This document shows, piece by piece, positions 50,605 through 59,640 of a stretch of 64,000 nt of DNA. The notes under the pieces are model-generated. The model saw nothing but the letters and a program-made list of their open reading frames with translations. It had not been told where the DNA came from and ran no database searches. Origin of the DNA: JACCSI01 sp963815285 (GTDB lineage: Bacteria > Acidobacteriota > Vicinamibacteria > Vicinamibacterales > UBA2999); assembly GCA_963815285.1 (NCBI GenBank), contig CAWFGB010000008.1, positions 682,001 through 746,000 on the forward strand. Direction: 5' to 3'. Made by a program: the position numbers and the translations under genes. Position 1 is the first letter of the stretch. Every line of letters begins with the position of its first letter.

Positions 50605-51498
50605 ATGACCGACACCGTAGGCTTCATCGGCCTTGGCGTCATGGGCCGGCCCATGGCACGTAATCTCCTCTCACGCGGCGTTCCACTCGTCGTTCACAGC
50701 CGCAGCCAGGGGCCAGTAGACGACCTCGTCACTGCCGGCGCAGCACGCGCCGGATCGCCTGGCGAGGTTGCCGCGCGGGCAACGTGCATCATCACGATGC
50801 TGCCGGATGGCCCTGATGTCGAGCGTGTCCTGACCTCGTCGAATGGCGTCTTCTCCTCCCTTCAACCCGACAGCGTCATCGTCGACATGAGCACGATCGC
50901 CCCACGTACCGCCCGGCGTCTCGCCGCGGCTGCGGGCACGTTGGGCGCGTCGATGCTCGACGCGCCGGTTAGCGGCGGCGAGATTGGTGCCATCGAAGGC
51001 ACCCTGTCCATCATGGTCGGCGGAGACGCCGGTGCGCTTGCGCGCGTCCGGCCGGTGCTCGAAGCGATGGGGAACCCCGAGCGCATCATTCACATCGGCG
51101 AGTCGGGTGCGGGGCAGATCTGCAAGGCCTGCAATCAACTGGTCATCGGCGGCACGCTCGCGGCGGTCGGCGAAGCATTTGCCTTGGCGCGCAAGGCAGG
51201 CGTGGATCCGGCCCGGGTTCGCGCGGCGCTGCTCGGCGGGTTCGCCGCGAGCCGCGTGCTCGAGGTGCACGGCGACCGACTGCTCCAGAACAACTTCAAG
51301 CCTGGTTTTCCGGCACGGCTCTACCGCAAGGATCTGCGGATCGTGATGGATACGTTGAACGAGGCCGAAGTGGCGGCGCCGGTGACCGCAATCGTGCAGC
51401 AACTGGTGACAGCGCTCATTGCTGACGGAAAGGAGGCGCTCGACTACTCGGCGCTCGGTACGGTCCTAGCGGATCTCGCTTGCGTCGAACCGCGCTAA
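50605..51498 (+). CDS. NAD(P)-dependent 3-hydroxyisobutyrate/tartronate-semialdehyde-type dehydrogenase
   Basis: 297 residues from the ATG at 50605, which places the Rossmann motif at the N-terminus (VGFIGLGVMGRPMARNLL). The frame is open far upstream but only as antisense-like sequence in the preceding gene. Family marks are the substrate loop DAPVSGGEIGAIEGTLSIMV and the catalytic Lys K174 (GQICKACNQL). These beta-hydroxyacid dehydrogenases oxidise 3-hydroxyisobutyrate, tartronate semialdehyde or similar compounds; the exact substrate cannot be told from the sequence. Its last 33 bases overlap the 3' end of the convergent rluA-like gene. Confidence 0.88.
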   Translation: MTDTVGFIGLGVMGRPMARNLLSRGVPLVVHSRSQGPVDDLVTAGAARAGSPGEVAARATCIITMLPDGPDVERVLTSSNGVFSSLQPDSVIVDMSTIAPRTARRLAAAAGTLGASMLDAPVSGGEIGAIEGTLSIMVGGDAGALARVRPVLEAMGNPERIIHIGESGAGQICKACNQLVIGGTLAAVGEAFALARKAGVDPARVRAALLGGFAASRVLEVHGDRLLQNNFKPGFPARLYRKDLRIVMDTLNEAEVAAPVTAIVQQLVTALIADGKEALDYSALGTVLADLACVEPR

Positions 51499-52389
51499 TA
51501 CCGCTGCCATGTCCTCAGGAGGCGGCGCGGTCACTTCCACAACGTCCGCCGACGTTGGATGGGAAAACGCCAGACGCCACGCGTGGAGCGCCTGGCGATC
51601 GAGCCCCTCCATCTTCACGCCGTAAGTCGCGTCGCCGACGATCGGCCATCCCTTGGCGGCAAGGTGCACGCGAATCTGGTGCATGCGACCGGTGATGAGC
51701 CGACACCGGACGAGCGAGAGGTGCCGGCTCGGGCCGATGGTCACGGAGCGAACGCGGACAAACTTCGTGATGCTGGGCACACCTCCACGATCGCGCACTG
51801 TGACGCGCCGTGAATCCCATGGATCCCGATCCAGCGCCATATCGATCGTGCCCCGGGCTGGCGGCTTACCGGCGACGATGGCGAGGTATTCCTTGTCGAT
51901 GGCGTTGGCGTGCGAGAGTCGCTGCAACGCGGTGTGCATCGCTTTGTGCTTCGCGATCAGCACCAAACCCGAGGTGCCTTTGTCGAGCCGGCTCACGAGC
52001 GAGGGCATCCACGCGCCATCGGCATGCGCCATGATCGCGTTCAGCAGCGTGCCCGAGGCATGGCGAAACGCCGGATGGGAGACCTGGCCCGGCGGCTTGT
52101 TGACGATCAGGAGATCGATGTCTTCGTAGCGGATGTCGAGCGGGAGCCTCTCGGCAACAGGCGCGCTCGGCGGCTTGCGCTCCGGCAGCACCACGGAGAT
52201 GGCGTCGGCCGGTGCGATCCGCGCCGACGAGCGCGATACTGGCCGGCCGTTGACGGTGACCGCGCCGATTGCGATCAATCGCTGCAGGCGATTGCGGGTG
52301 ATTCCCGGGATGTGGCCCAGGTGCCGGAGCAGCACCCGGTCGACGCGAACGCCAACGTCGCCTCGATCGGGCACCACGACCGAAATCAC
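51466..52389 (-). CDS. RluA-family 23S rRNA/tRNA pseudouridine synthase
   Basis: 307 residues with GTG start at 52389 and AGGAGG upstream, located 10 bases after the stop of the FKBP gene, so co-transcribed and probably translated by re-initiation. An S4-like RNA-binding domain is at about 10-70 (VRVDRVLLRHLGHIPGITRN, VTVNGRPVSRSSARI). The catalytic domain has the motif SRLDKGTSGLVL with catalytic Asp D136, and the end motif GRMHQIRVHLAAKGWPIVGD. The enzyme isomerises specific uridines in rRNA or tRNA. The specificity (RluD, RluC or other) is not decidable here. Confidence 0.9.
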   Translation of the reverse strand: MISVVVPDRGDVGVRVDRVLLRHLGHIPGITRNRLQRLIAIGAVTVNGRPVSRSSARIAPADAISVVLPERKPPSAPVAERLPLDIRYEDIDLLIVNKPPGQVSHPAFRHASGTLLNAIMAHADGAWMPSLVSRLDKGTSGLVLIAKHKAMHTALQRLSHANAIDKEYLAIVAGKPPARGTIDMALDRDPWDSRRVTVRDRGGVPSITKFVRVRSVTIGPSRHLSLVRCRLITGRMHQIRVHLAAKGWPIVGDATYGVKMEGLDRQALHAWRLAFSHPTSADVVEVTAPPPEDMAAVLARFDASEIR

Positions 52390-52399
52390 CTGCGTCCTC

Positions 52400-53224
52400 C
52401 TACTTGTACCCGAGGAGTTCGATGTCGAACACGAGCATGCCCGCGGGTGAGCCCGCTTTGCCCTCGTACGCGAGCCGCTGCGGGATCCAGAAGCGGGTCT
52501 TTTCGCCCTCGCTCATCAGCTGCACGCCCTCGGTCCACCCCTTGATGACTTCATTCAACCCGAAGCTTGTGGGCTGTCCGCGCTTGAACGAGCTGTCGAA
52601 CATCTTCCCGTCAGTCGTCCACCCCGTGTAGTGCACGGTCACGCGGCTGTCGCTGCGCGGATTGCCGGTGCCCTTGCCGGGCCTTAGGACCTTGTACGAC
52701 AGGCCGGACGAAGTGCGCTTCGCATCGGTCGGCGGACCCGCGACATCGGCAGGAGGGGCATACGGGTCTGGGAGGATTTCGAGCAGCTCGACGTCGAACA
52801 CGAGCATGCCCGCCGGCCGACCGGGCTGGCCGCGATACGCGAGCGTCTCCGGAATCCAGAGGCGGCGCTTTTCGCCGACGGTCATCAGCTGCAAGCCTTC
52901 GGTGAAGCCCTTGATCAACCCACCGACCGAAAAGGTATTGGGCTTGCCTCGGGCGACGGAGCTGTCGAAGGACTTTCCATCCGTGGTCCAACCGGTGTAA
53001 TGGACGACCACCATCTCTTGCGTGGAGGGCCGGGCCGCGCCGGTGCCTTTCTGCAAAACTTTGCTAGCCAGCCCCGATGCAGCTTTTTCGGCGTCGGCTG
53101 GCGGTGCGGCAACGTCTGGCGGCGCCGCAGGGGCTGCGGCCGGCTGGCCGGAGACAAGCGTGCCCGTCAACAGGGCGGCGCCGGTTGCGGCCAGTGCTAG
53201 GGTGACGACTCGGCGAAAATTCAT
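52400..53224 (-). CDS. Secreted peptidyl-prolyl isomerase with two FKBP domains
   Basis: 274 residues. A signal peptide (about 1-27, LALAATGAALLTGTLVSGQ) and a proline/alanine linker are followed by two FKBP_C domains in tandem: about 50-145 (VVHYTGWTTDGKSFDSSVAR, VGGLIKGFTEGLQLMTVGEK) and about 165-274 (VTVHYTGWTTDGKMFDSSFK, LNEVIKGWTEGVQLMSEGEK). The repeat shows internal duplication. It should catalyse cis-trans isomerisation of prolyl bonds in secreted or periplasmic proteins. The start is set by TACGAT 6 bases before the ATG. Confidence 0.9.
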   Translation of the reverse strand: MNFRRVVTLALAATGAALLTGTLVSGQPAAAPAAPPDVAAPPADAEKAASGLASKVLQKGTGAARPSTQEMVVVHYTGWTTDGKSFDSSVARGKPNTFSVGGLIKGFTEGLQLMTVGEKRRLWIPETLAYRGQPGRPAGMLVFDVELLEILPDPYAPPADVAGPPTDAKRTSSGLSYKVLRPGKGTGNPRSDSRVTVHYTGWTTDGKMFDSSFKRGQPTSFGLNEVIKGWTEGVQLMSEGEKTRFWIPQRLAYEGKAGSPAGMLVFDIELLGYK

Positions 53225-53230
53225 CCGCTC

Positions 53231-53236
53231 ATCGTA
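53231..53236 (-). promoter_or_regulatory. -10 box TACGAT, leaderless start of FKBP-rluA
   Basis: TACGAT on the minus strand, 6 bases before ATG 53224. Confidence 0.45.
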
Positions 53237-53267
53237 TCGCAGTCGCCCCGTTCGGATGGCGAGGGTT

Positions 53268-54459
53268 CTAAGACAGCACCATCAATGCCGGATCCTCGAT
53301 GAGCTCCTTGATGCGAACGAGGAACTGGACCGCCTCGCGGCCGTCCACGATGCGGTGGTCGTAGCTGAGCGCGAGATACATCATCGGGCGGATCACGACC
53401 TGGCCGTTCTCGGCGACCGCCCGATCCGCGATCTTGTGCAGCCCAAGGATGCCGACCTGCGGTGGATTCAGAATCGGCGTGCTCATGAGGGAGCCGAACA
53501 CGCCGCCGTTGGTGATGGTGAAGGTGCCGCCCTTGAGATCGTCGAGCGTGAGCGTCCCATCCTGGGCGCGTTTAGCAAAGTCGCGGATCGCCAGCTCGAT
53601 CTCAGCAAAGTTCTTCTGATCGGCATCACGAATGACCGGGACCACCAGACCGCCTTCTGCGCCTACGGCCATGCCAATGTCGTAGTACCTGCTTGAGAAC
53701 GATCTCATCACCTTGAATCTCGGCGTTGATCGGCGGAAAGGCCTTGAGTGCCGCAACGGCCGCCTTGACGAAGAACGACGCGATGCCGAGCCCTACGCCG
53801 TGCTGCTTCTGAAACGCTTCTTTGCGCCGCGCCCGCAAGCTCATGACCGCAGTCATGTCCACTTCGTTGAAGGTGGTGAGCATGGCGGCGTTGTGCTGAG
53901 CCTCGACCAGGCGGCGGGCGATGGTGGCGCGGCGCTTGGACATGCGCATGCGCTGCTCGGAGCGTGCACCAGGTGCGGGTGCGCTGGATGCGCTGGGTGC
54001 AGCGGGTTTGGCTCGCAGGACGTCATCCTTCATGACCCGGCTGCCGGCCGAGGGTGCGATCGATTCGAGCTTGACGCCTTCTTCGCGTGCGACATTGCGT
54101 GCGGTGGGTGAGGCTTTGACCTCTGCCGGCGCATCCGCCGTGGCCTTTGCCGGCGCTTTCGGGTTGGGGGCGGCGATTGCCGCGGCGACAGGCTTATCCA
54201 CCCTGACGCCTTGCGCCGAGGCGGAGGCGTCGAGCACCGCGAGAATCTCGCCGACCTTCACGTCAGACCCCTCGGCGTGCTTGATTGACGACAGCACGCC
54301 GGCCCGATCGGCACTCACCTCGAGATCGATTTTTTCGGTTTCGAGCTCGACGAGCGCATCGCCGGCGCTGACCGCGTCGCCTTCCTTCTTGAGCCACTTG
54401 GCGACGCGTGCCTCGACGACCGACTCCCCAAGCTCCGGAACCACAATGTTGGTAGACAT
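53268..54459 (-). CDS. sucB: Dihydrolipoyl succinyltransferase (2-oxoglutarate dehydrogenase E2), frameshifted
   Basis: The protein is complete only when two frames are joined. Frame 1 (54459 to about 53692) has the lipoyl domain with the lipoylated Lys in ELETEKIDLEV (about residue 43), the E3-binding domain (ARNVAREEGVKLESIAPSAG) and the start of the catalytic domain (MRMSKRRATIARRLVEAQHN). Frame 2 (about 53690 to 53268) has IGMAVGAEGGLVVPVIRDAD and the active site YDHRIVDGREAVQFL. One extra base near 53690 (AAGCAGG/TACTACGAC) breaks the frame; the total of 1192 bases equals 397 codons plus one. This is either a sequencing or assembly error, as the gene is normally essential, or a real mutation. 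It follows sucA by 9 bases. The product links succinyl groups to CoA in the TCA cycle. Confidence 0.82.
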
Positions 54460-54468
54460 CACACTCAC

Positions 54469-57303
54469 TCAAACCTGTTTCGACAGCACGCGGTCCGCGT
54501 CGCGCGTGTCCGCCTTCTCTTCAAATGTCTGTGCCACGATGGCGCGTTGATTGGCGCTGTGCCACGTCGCCGAGCCCTCCGACGGGCTCGAATTGCGAAC
54601 GCGCCCGATGTAGCGGAGCGGCCAGCGTCCGTCGATGAGTTGCTCGAAGAGCGGACGAACGAACTCCCAGGCGCCCATGTTCTCTGGCTCTTCCTGCACC
54701 CAGCACACGTCGCGCAGCCGCGGGTAGTGGTCGAGGACCTCCCGAATCTGATCCACCGGAAAGGGATACAACTGTTCAACTCTCGCCAGCGCAACGGCGT
54801 GACTCGATGGCCGCGCACCCTCGGTCCCCTTGCGCTGCTCGCTGGAGACGAGATCCACGTAAATCTTCCCGCTGCAGAACACGAGACGCTTCACCTTCGG
54901 CGCCTCGCTGCGCGCCTCGTCATCGTCGATGACCAGTTGGAAGCGACCCTCCGCAAGTTCGCGCGGCGCCGAGGCGGTCGAGCCATGGCGGAGCAGGCTC
55001 TTCGGCGTGAGCACGACCAGCGGCAGCGGATCGGTGTCGAGCAGCAGCGCCTGGCGCCGCAGCAGGTGGAAGTACTGCGCCGCCGTCGTGCAGTTGGCGA
55101 TCCGCATGTTGGTGTCGGCGGCGGCCTGCAGAAAGCGTTCGAGCCGCGCGCTCGAATGATCCGGGCCCTGACCCTCGTAGCCATGCGGCAGCAGAAACAC
55201 CAGCGACGGGGTCAGTCCCCACTTGGCGCGCCCGGACGTGACGAACTCGTCGAGGACCACCTGCGCGCCGTTGATGAAGTCGCCGTACTGCGCTTCCCAC
55301 AGCACCAGTCGTCGCGGTTCCTGGATGTTGTAGCCAAACTCGAAGCCGATGGCGGCGTTTTCGGACAACGGGCTGTTGTGAATCTCGAATGAGGCCCTGG
55401 CGCGAGGCAATGCGCCGAGCGGCACGTGTTCTTCCCCGGTCACCGAGTCGTGCAGCACGGCGTGCCGCTGGCTGAACGTGCCACGTTCCACGTCCTCGCC
55501 GGTCAACCGGATCGCGATGCCTTCCTCGAGCACCGTCGCGAGCGCGAGCTCTTCTGCCGCTGCCCAATCGATGGTGCGTTCGTCAGGCTGCTGGAACATC
55601 GCCGCGCGTCGTTCGCGGGCGCGTTCGAGCTTGCGATGCACCGAGAATCCTTCGGGGACCGTCAGCAGCTCGCGATTGAGCGACCCAAGGCGATCGAGCG
55701 CGACCGCCGTCTGCACCCGCCGTGCCGCACCAGTCGGCGGCACCGTCGGCAGGGGCGGCGCGTAGTGCTCCTCCGGATTGAGCCCGGCATAAACCTCTTC
55801 GAAGACTTGCATGTGCATCTTGACCAGGCCATCCACGTGCTCCGGGGAGAGCACGCCGTCGGCCACGAGCTTGCTCGCGTATTGTTCGCGCACGGTCGGA
55901 TGGCCGGTCACGATCTGGTAGATCTGCGGCTGCGTGAACGCCGGCTCGTCGCCTTCGTTGTGCCCATAGCGGCGGTAGCCGACCAGATCGATCAGGGTGT
56001 CCAGCTTGAAGCGATGGCGATACGCCCATGCGAGCCTGGCTGCTTCGATGCACGCGACCGGATCATCGGCGTTGACGTGCACGATCGGAATCTTGAAACC
56101 GCGCGCGAGACCACTGGGGTAGCTCGTGCTGTGAGACTCTTCGGGGGTGGCGGTAAAACCCAGTTGGTTGTTGGCGATGATGTGGATGATGCCGCCGACG
56201 TCGTAGCCGTCGAGCCGGGACAGGTTGAGGGTTTCGGCGACGACACCCTGACCCGGGAAAGCCGCGTCGCCGTGAATCAAAATGCCGAGCACGCGTTCCA
56301 GATGCAGATCGGGCTTGCCCGGTGTCACGACGTCACTGGCCGCAGCCCGCGCCATCCCGGCGAGTACCGGATCGACGGCTTCGAGGTGGCTCGGATTCGG
56401 CGGCATGCTGATGATCAGCGATTCGGGACGGCCGTCGCCGTCCGCCACATATCGCGCCCCGGCGTGGTACTTGACGTCGCCCATCCAGCCCAGGTCAATG
56501 CGGGCCGAGCGCGAGAAGAGCGGATCCTTGAACTCGGCCAGCACCTGCGCGTAGGGCTTCTGCAGGATGTGAGCGAGTACGTTGAGCCGGCCGCGGTGGG
56601 CCATGGCAATCATGACGTGCTGCACGCCGGCCGCCGCCGCGTCGTGGATGATCTCGTCGAGGATCGGGAGCATCATATCCAGCCCTTCGATCGAGAACCG
56701 CGTCTTGCCGGGAAACGTGCGATGCAGGAACCGCTCAAACGTCTCGACCTGAGTGATGCGGTCGAGCAACTCCTCCGCATTGATCGGGTCGCGCGGCGGG
56801 CGGAACTGACCGGTCTCGACCGCCTGGCGCAGCCACACGCGTTCTTCAGGCACAAAGATGTGGTTGTAATCGTGCCCCGTCGTCCGGCAGTAGATCGCGC
56901 GCAGCCTGTCGATGGCCTCGAGCGCGTTGGCGGCGCCTTCGGCGGCCGGCCCGGCCACAATCGAGGCGGGCAGCCGTGCCAGCGTATCGGTCGTGAGGCC
57001 ATGCGACTGGGGATTGAGCGACGGATCGCCAATCGGCTCCCTGACGCCGAGCGGATCGAGTCTGGCGGCGAGGTGCCCGAAGCGGCGAATCGACTCAGCC
57101 AGCTTGAAAGCCGCAATCGCGGCGGCGGTATCGGCCGGATGAACGTCGCGCGGCGGCGCCGGTCCGGCTTCGATCTCGGGTGACCAGTTGGCGAACATGG
57201 CGCGTGCCGCCTCGTCCACCGAGCCCGGATCGCGCTGGTAGCGCTCGTACAGCTCGCAGACATATCCGGCGTTCACACCGGTAAACTGATCCCACGGGTT
57301 CAT
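54469..57303 (-). CDS. sucA: 2-oxoglutarate dehydrogenase E1 component
   Basis: 944 residues, the usual length. The N-terminus (FTGVNAGYVCELYERYQRDP) matches E1 proteins. The ThDP-binding part is recognisable from FSIEGLDMMLPILDEIIHDA, IAMAHRGRLNVLAHILQKPY and HGDAAFPGQGVVAETLNLSR to the C-terminal transketolase-like domain (QYGDFINGAQVVLDEFVTSG, LLPHGYEGQGPDHSSARLER) and the E1 end (CWVQEEPENMGAWEFVRPLF). It decarboxylates 2-oxoglutarate and passes the succinyl group to the E2 encoded just downstream. First gene of the sucAB operon; no E3 gene is adjacent. Confidence 0.95.
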   Translation of the reverse strand: MNPWDQFTGVNAGYVCELYERYQRDPGSVDEAARAMFANWSPEIEAGPAPPRDVHPADTAAAIAAFKLAESIRRFGHLAARLDPLGVREPIGDPSLNPQSHGLTTDTLARLPASIVAGPAAEGAANALEAIDRLRAIYCRTTGHDYNHIFVPEERVWLRQAVETGQFRPPRDPINAEELLDRITQVETFERFLHRTFPGKTRFSIEGLDMMLPILDEIIHDAAAAGVQHVMIAMAHRGRLNVLAHILQKPYAQVLAEFKDPLFSRSARIDLGWMGDVKYHAGARYVADGDGRPESLIISMPPNPSHLEAVDPVLAGMARAAASDVVTPGKPDLHLERVLGILIHGDAAFPGQGVVAETLNLSRLDGYDVGGIIHIIANNQLGFTATPEESHSTSYPSGLARGFKIPIVHVNADDPVACIEAARLAWAYRHRFKLDTLIDLVGYRRYGHNEGDEPAFTQPQIYQIVTGHPTVREQYASKLVADGVLSPEHVDGLVKMHMQVFEEVYAGLNPEEHYAPPLPTVPPTGAARRVQTAVALDRLGSLNRELLTVPEGFSVHRKLERARERRAAMFQQPDERTIDWAAAEELALATVLEEGIAIRLTGEDVERGTFSQRHAVLHDSVTGEEHVPLGALPRARASFEIHNSPLSENAAIGFEFGYNIQEPRRLVLWEAQYGDFINGAQVVLDEFVTSGRAKWGLTPSLVFLLPHGYEGQGPDHSSARLERFLQAAADTNMRIANCTTAAQYFHLLRRQALLLDTDPLPLVVLTPKSLLRHGSTASAPRELAEGRFQLVIDDDEARSEAPKVKRLVFCSGKIYVDLVSSEQRKGTEGARPSSHAVALARVEQLYPFPVDQIREVLDHYPRLRDVCWVQEEPENMGAWEFVRPLFEQLIDGRWPLRYIGRVRNSSPSEGSATWHSANQRAIVAQTFEEKADTRDADRVLSKQV

Positions 57304-57396
57304 AGCCTGTCTAGTTAATCAGGTCTGACTTCAAAGTTCAAAACCGTCACGATTACCATCTCCGACCATTTCAGTTACCGTCCCGAATAGCTCTCG

Positions 57397-58251
57397 ATGC
57401 CTCCTGCGACCCGACCCACGTCAAAAATCCAGCTGATCGGCATCGACGTCGATGGCACCCTGCTCGACAGCCGCGGCCATCTTCCCGCCGAGAACCTCGC
57501 CGCCATCACCGAAGCGACGGCGCGTGGCATCCGCATCGCCATCGTGACCGGGAGGAGCTTCTTCTTCGCGTTACCGGCCGTTCAGCCGTTGCCCGATCCG
57601 CTGACTCTCGTCGTGCACAACGGCGCCATTGCGCGCACGCGAAGCGGGGACACGCTCATGCGCCGGCTCATGCCCCGCGAGTTGGCGCTCGACGTACTGG
57701 CCGCCACCACGTCGTGGCGTGACGCCGCCGTGGTGATCTTCGATCGGCCGCTGGCGGGACAGATGGTCTACGACCGCATGGACTGGGAGCACCCGAACCG
57801 TTCGCGGTTTCGCGATCGCAACCGCGAGATCATCGAGCAGGTGACCTCACTCGAAGACGCCATCACCGAGGATCCGATCCAGGTCGCCTACAACGGTTCG
57901 GTGTCGGCGATGCGACAGGTAATGGAGGCGTTGGCGACGCACCCCGCCTCCGAACGGCTGTCTGTGGCCCTGACCGAGTACGAGCCCCGCGACTTCTCGC
58001 TCGTGGATGTCAGCGCAGCCGGTACGACCAAGGGCACTGGACTGGCCGCCGTCGCGTCGCTGCTTGGCATCAACCGCGCCGACGTCATGGCCGTGGGCGA
58101 CAACTACAACGACCGCGAAATGCTCGAATGGGCGGGCGTCGGCGTAGTCATGGCCAACGCCGCACCCGACCTCCACGCCGCTGGTTTGGAACGCACCAGC
58201 AGCAACGACGAAGCTGGCCTGGCGGTGGCGATTCGCCGGTTTGCGCTGTGA
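57397..58251 (+). CDS. Cof-type HAD-IIB sugar-phosphate phosphatase
   Basis: 284 residues. HAD motif I is GIDVDGTLLDS with D17 (nucleophile) and D19. The C2-type cap domain is inserted after about residue 85. Motif III/IV is the Cof end segment KGTGLAAVASLLGINRADVM then AVGDNYNDREMLEWAGVGVV. Enzymes of this group dephosphorylate sugar phosphates, FMN or similar compounds and need Mg2+. Divergent from sucA with a 93-base gap that contains GTTCAAAACCG (family of 5512-5628). Confidence 0.88.
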   Translation: MPPATRPTSKIQLIGIDVDGTLLDSRGHLPAENLAAITEATARGIRIAIVTGRSFFFALPAVQPLPDPLTLVVHNGAIARTRSGDTLMRRLMPRELALDVLAATTSWRDAAVVIFDRPLAGQMVYDRMDWEHPNRSRFRDRNREIIEQVTSLEDAITEDPIQVAYNGSVSAMRQVMEALATHPASERLSVALTEYEPRDFSLVDVSAAGTTKGTGLAAVASLLGINRADVMAVGDNYNDREMLEWAGVGVVMANAAPDLHAAGLERTSSNDEAGLAVAIRRFAL

Positions 58252-58257
58252 TGGCGG

Positions 58258-58387
58258 GCCGCAGGCCGCAGGCCTCAGGCACACGACACAGACTCCGAGC
58301 ACTTGTGCCAGGAGCGTTCTCTGTGGCCCGTGGCTGTGACCTCTGTCCCGTAGCCTGGAGCCTGAAGCCTGGGCCCTGGGGCCTGCT
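58258..58387. repeat. 7-bp repeat arrays, copy 5, in two opposite blocks
   Basis: GCAGGCCGCAGGCCTCAGGC at 58261-58280 reads CAGGCC on the plus strand, and 58352-58387 (GCCTGGAGCCTGAAGCCTGG and on) is the reverse orientation. The two blocks lie at the 3' ends of two convergent genes and could pair with each other. Confidence 0.65.
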
Positions 58388-58389
58388 GA

Positions 58390-59640
58390 TCAGAACGTCA
58401 CTCCCAGGCTGAAGTGCCATTGCGGGTTCTTCGTGGGCGCGCCGATGGGCCACGCCACGTCAAGGCCCATCCGCAGCACGGTCCAGGAGATGAACACGCC
58501 GCCACCGGCGCCGCGGTCGAACACCTGATCGGTTAGGCGAGCGCCGTGTGGATAGACAGTGCCGGCATCGAAGAAGCCTTTCACCCCCAGCTTGGCCATG
58601 ATGAGCGGTGAAGTGAGCGGGACGCGGAGCTCCGCAGACATGAGGGCCAGGTTGTCATCGGCACGGTAGCCGAAGTCGTAGCCGCGAAGCCTAGACGCGC
58701 CGCCAAGCAGCGCCAGCTCGTAATCCGGGAGCGAATCTCCGGCTGTGACAGTTGCGGCACGCAACGCGAGCACGGTCGATCCAAACAGGGCGAGGTAACC
58801 GCGCAGGTCGGTCGTCCACCGCGCGGCTTGCCGCCCACCATCGAACCGCAACTGCTCGATGCCCGCTTCGAGATGCACGGCGTTACGCGGGAAACCGGGA
58901 TCCGTGCGAGTGTCAACCGCGATGTCGGCGCCCGGCGCCACGAAGCTGTCGTCCGCGCCGTCAAAGCTCACGCTGGCGCCGCGCACGCCGCCGCCGACAC
59001 GAAGCCACGAGGTCACAGAGCGTTCGGCGCGGGCGCGCAGTTCCTGGCGGGTGTCGGCGACGTCGAAATGTGGATTGACGCGTCGCGTGACGGAAGCGGC
59101 GCCTTCGATGCGGCTCAGTGGCCCTCGTTCAAACGTGCGATCCACTTCGACGGCGGCCTTGCGTTCGCCGCCCCACGTCAACGGCGCGGAAATGCGGCTC
59201 CGCTTGCCCAACGCATCGACGAACGTGATCCGGGCACCGTAGGTGAAGCCGTAGCCATCCTCATAGTCCAGGACCGGCAGCCACATCCCCTGGCTGCGAA
59301 ACTTTCGAAGCGGGCCCGGCAGCAGGTTGTCCTCGCTAATGCCGGCAACTTCGTTGACCAGGATGATCACGAGGATGTCCGACGGGTTGTCGATCGAGCG
59401 GTAGCGCTTTCTGACCTCGACGTTGTCGAAGCGCCCGCTCCGATCGAGCCGCTCGGCGGCCTCGGCCAGCACGGTGTCGGTCACGGCAGCACCCACCTGC
59501 AGGCCGGCGAGTTCGAGCACGTCGGCATCCGGCGTGGTGTGGTTGCCGTGCACACGGACTTCTCCGATCACTTCCCCGGTTTGAGCGGCGGCCCCGGCCG
59601 TGAACAGGAGGACCAACAGTGCTCCCCACGCACGCGTCAT
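58390..59640 (-). CDS. Outer-membrane Omp85-like protein with one POTRA domain
   Basis: 416 residues from the ATG at 59640, which overlaps the stop of the upstream gene as ATGA. Signal peptide about 1-19 (GALLVLLFTAGAAAQ). A single POTRA module at about 23-95 (IGEVRVHGNHTTPDADVLEL, LDRSGRFDNVEVRKRYR) precedes a beta-barrel of about 310 residues with surface-antigen (D15) features (DYEDGYGFTYGARITFVDAL, LLGGASRLRGYDFGYRADDN with the conserved RGY) and a terminal Phe (WHFSLGVTF). BamA has five POTRAs, so this short protein is more like patatin- or TamA-type accessory barrels. The cargo is unknown. Confidence 0.82.
   Translation of the reverse strand: MTRAWGALLVLLFTAGAAAQTGEVIGEVRVHGNHTTPDADVLELAGLQVGAAVTDTVLAEAAERLDRSGRFDNVEVRKRYRSIDNPSDILVIILVNEVAGISEDNLLPGPLRKFRSQGMWLPVLDYEDGYGFTYGARITFVDALGKRSRISAPLTWGGERKAAVEVDRTFERGPLSRIEGAASVTRRVNPHFDVADTRQELRARAERSVTSWLRVGGGVRGASVSFDGADDSFVAPGADIAVDTRTDPGFPRNAVHLEAGIEQLRFDGGRQAARWTTDLRGYLALFGSTVLALRAATVTAGDSLPDYELALLGGASRLRGYDFGYRADDNLALMSAELRVPLTSPLIMAKLGVKGFFDAGTVYPHGARLTDQVFDRGAGGGVFISWTVLRMGLDVAWPIGAPTKNPQWHFSLGVTF

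Noticed and set aside
55426..57183. 585-residue plus-strand frame opposite sucA
   Set aside because: Antisense shadow; sucA is unambiguous on the other strand.
36834..58387. 7-bp arrays as CRISPR or as tRNA-like elements
   Set aside because: No unique spacers and no cloverleaf; period is 7 bases throughout.
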